Both the position numbers and the translations under genes were made by a program. From assembly GCA_023404955.1 (NCBI GenBank), contig JAEXZY010000160.1, positions 73,727 to 137,726 of the forward strand: a DNA stretch of 64,000 bases, written 5' to 3'. This document shows positions 63,872 through 64,000 of this stretch, piece by piece. Position 1 is the first letter of the stretch. Each line of letters begins with the position of its first letter. Source of the stretch: Actinomycetes bacterium. Lineage in GTDB: Bacteria > Actinomycetota > Actinomycetes > Mycobacteriales > Mycobacteriaceae. Under the pieces are notes generated by a model. It was not told where the DNA came from. It searched no databases and saw only the letters and a list, made by a program, of their open reading frames with translations.

Positions 63872-64000
63872 TTACGCAGCTGCCGGTAGGTCGGTCATGG
63901 TGCGTCGGGCGTGGGAGCGCAGGTGTGCCGGTTCGGGCCGGCCGGGTGTGTGGGGTGGGATGAACCAGGGGTGGCGGTCGCGGCCGAGGTAGACCTGCCA
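63872..64000 (-). CDS. DUF222/HNH endonuclease (13E12-type), C-terminal end only
   Basis: Reading the minus strand from the right edge gives 42 residues starting WQVYLGRDRHPWFIPP and ending with TAA at 63872. They include RRTMTDLPAAA. This resembles the C-terminal tail of the mycobacterial 13E12-repeat DUF222/HNH proteins. The HNH motif itself would lie beyond the edge. These genes are multicopy and sometimes intein- or element-associated. Confidence 0.6.
   Translation of the reverse strand, partial: WQVYLGRDRHPWFIPPHTPGRPEPAHLRSHARRTMTDLPAAA

Overview
The window is GC-rich chromosomal DNA from a mycobacterium, most likely a rapidly growing environmental one of the Mycolicibacterium type. 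Gene content and order follow, from memory, the Mycobacterium tuberculosis segment running from kshB (Rv3571) to ephA (Rv3617) and the matching M. smegmatis region. Mycobacterium-specific families (Lsr2, CarD, MhuD, LpqE, LpqF, HsaA-D, KstR) appear in the expected order. No phage, transposon, CRISPR array, rRNA or tRNA was seen. The only mobile-type trace is the C-terminal end of a DUF222/HNH (13E12-like) endonuclease gene at the right edge.

Left part (1-11.1 kb): accessory carbon use. A D-xylose locus (xylA-xylF-xylG-xylH, cut by the left edge) diverges from a ROK repressor gene. A ketone-body operon (MHS transporter, 3-hydroxybutyrate dehydrogenase, acetoacetyl-CoA synthetase) diverges from a LysR gene. 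Both shared intergenic regions carry clear inverted repeats. A monoacylglycerol-lipase-like hydrolase follows.

11.1-19.5 kb: steroid catabolism. hsaA-hsaD-hsaC-hsaB, kshB, a secreted protein, fadE34 and the repressor gene kstR. Three sites fit the KstR consensus, two between hsaA and kshB and one between fadE34 and kstR. Next come a short stand-alone trehalose-phosphatase and a LacI regulator.

21.4-30.7 kb: metal homeostasis. A znuACB zinc importer and a zinc-free L31 ribosomal protein gene (rpmE2) share nearly identical Zur-like boxes. Between them lie pxpA, an ArsR/MFS pair, and a permease pair (YraQ/DUF318 plus TIGR03943) that may handle metals. An MBL hydrolase and an ArsB-like permease follow.

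30.7-43.5 kb: conserved housekeeping core: rlmB, cysS, ispF, carD, lpqE, radA, disA, carbonic anhydrase, mutY, mhuD, lpqF. ispD, expected between carD and ispF, is missing: only one base separates those two genes.

43.5-45.3 kb: a cobalt/B12 island (cbtB, cbtA, an atypical histidine phosphatase) behind a cobalamin riboswitch. 45.4-59.7 kb: clpC1 (with a ClgR-type operator and a strong terminator), lsr2, lysS, the panC-panD-coaX cluster, the folate operon folE-folP-folB-folK and ftsH. 59.9-63.8 kb: ephA with a luciferase-like monooxygenase, a zinc alcohol dehydrogenase and a SIMPL-domain lipoprotein.

Many genes lack a Shine-Dalgarno sequence but have a TANNNT hexamer 6-8 bases before an ATG/GTG, the arrangement of mycobacterial leaderless mRNAs. 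These sites were used to choose several starts. Homology statements come from recognising the proteins by eye; no database search was run.
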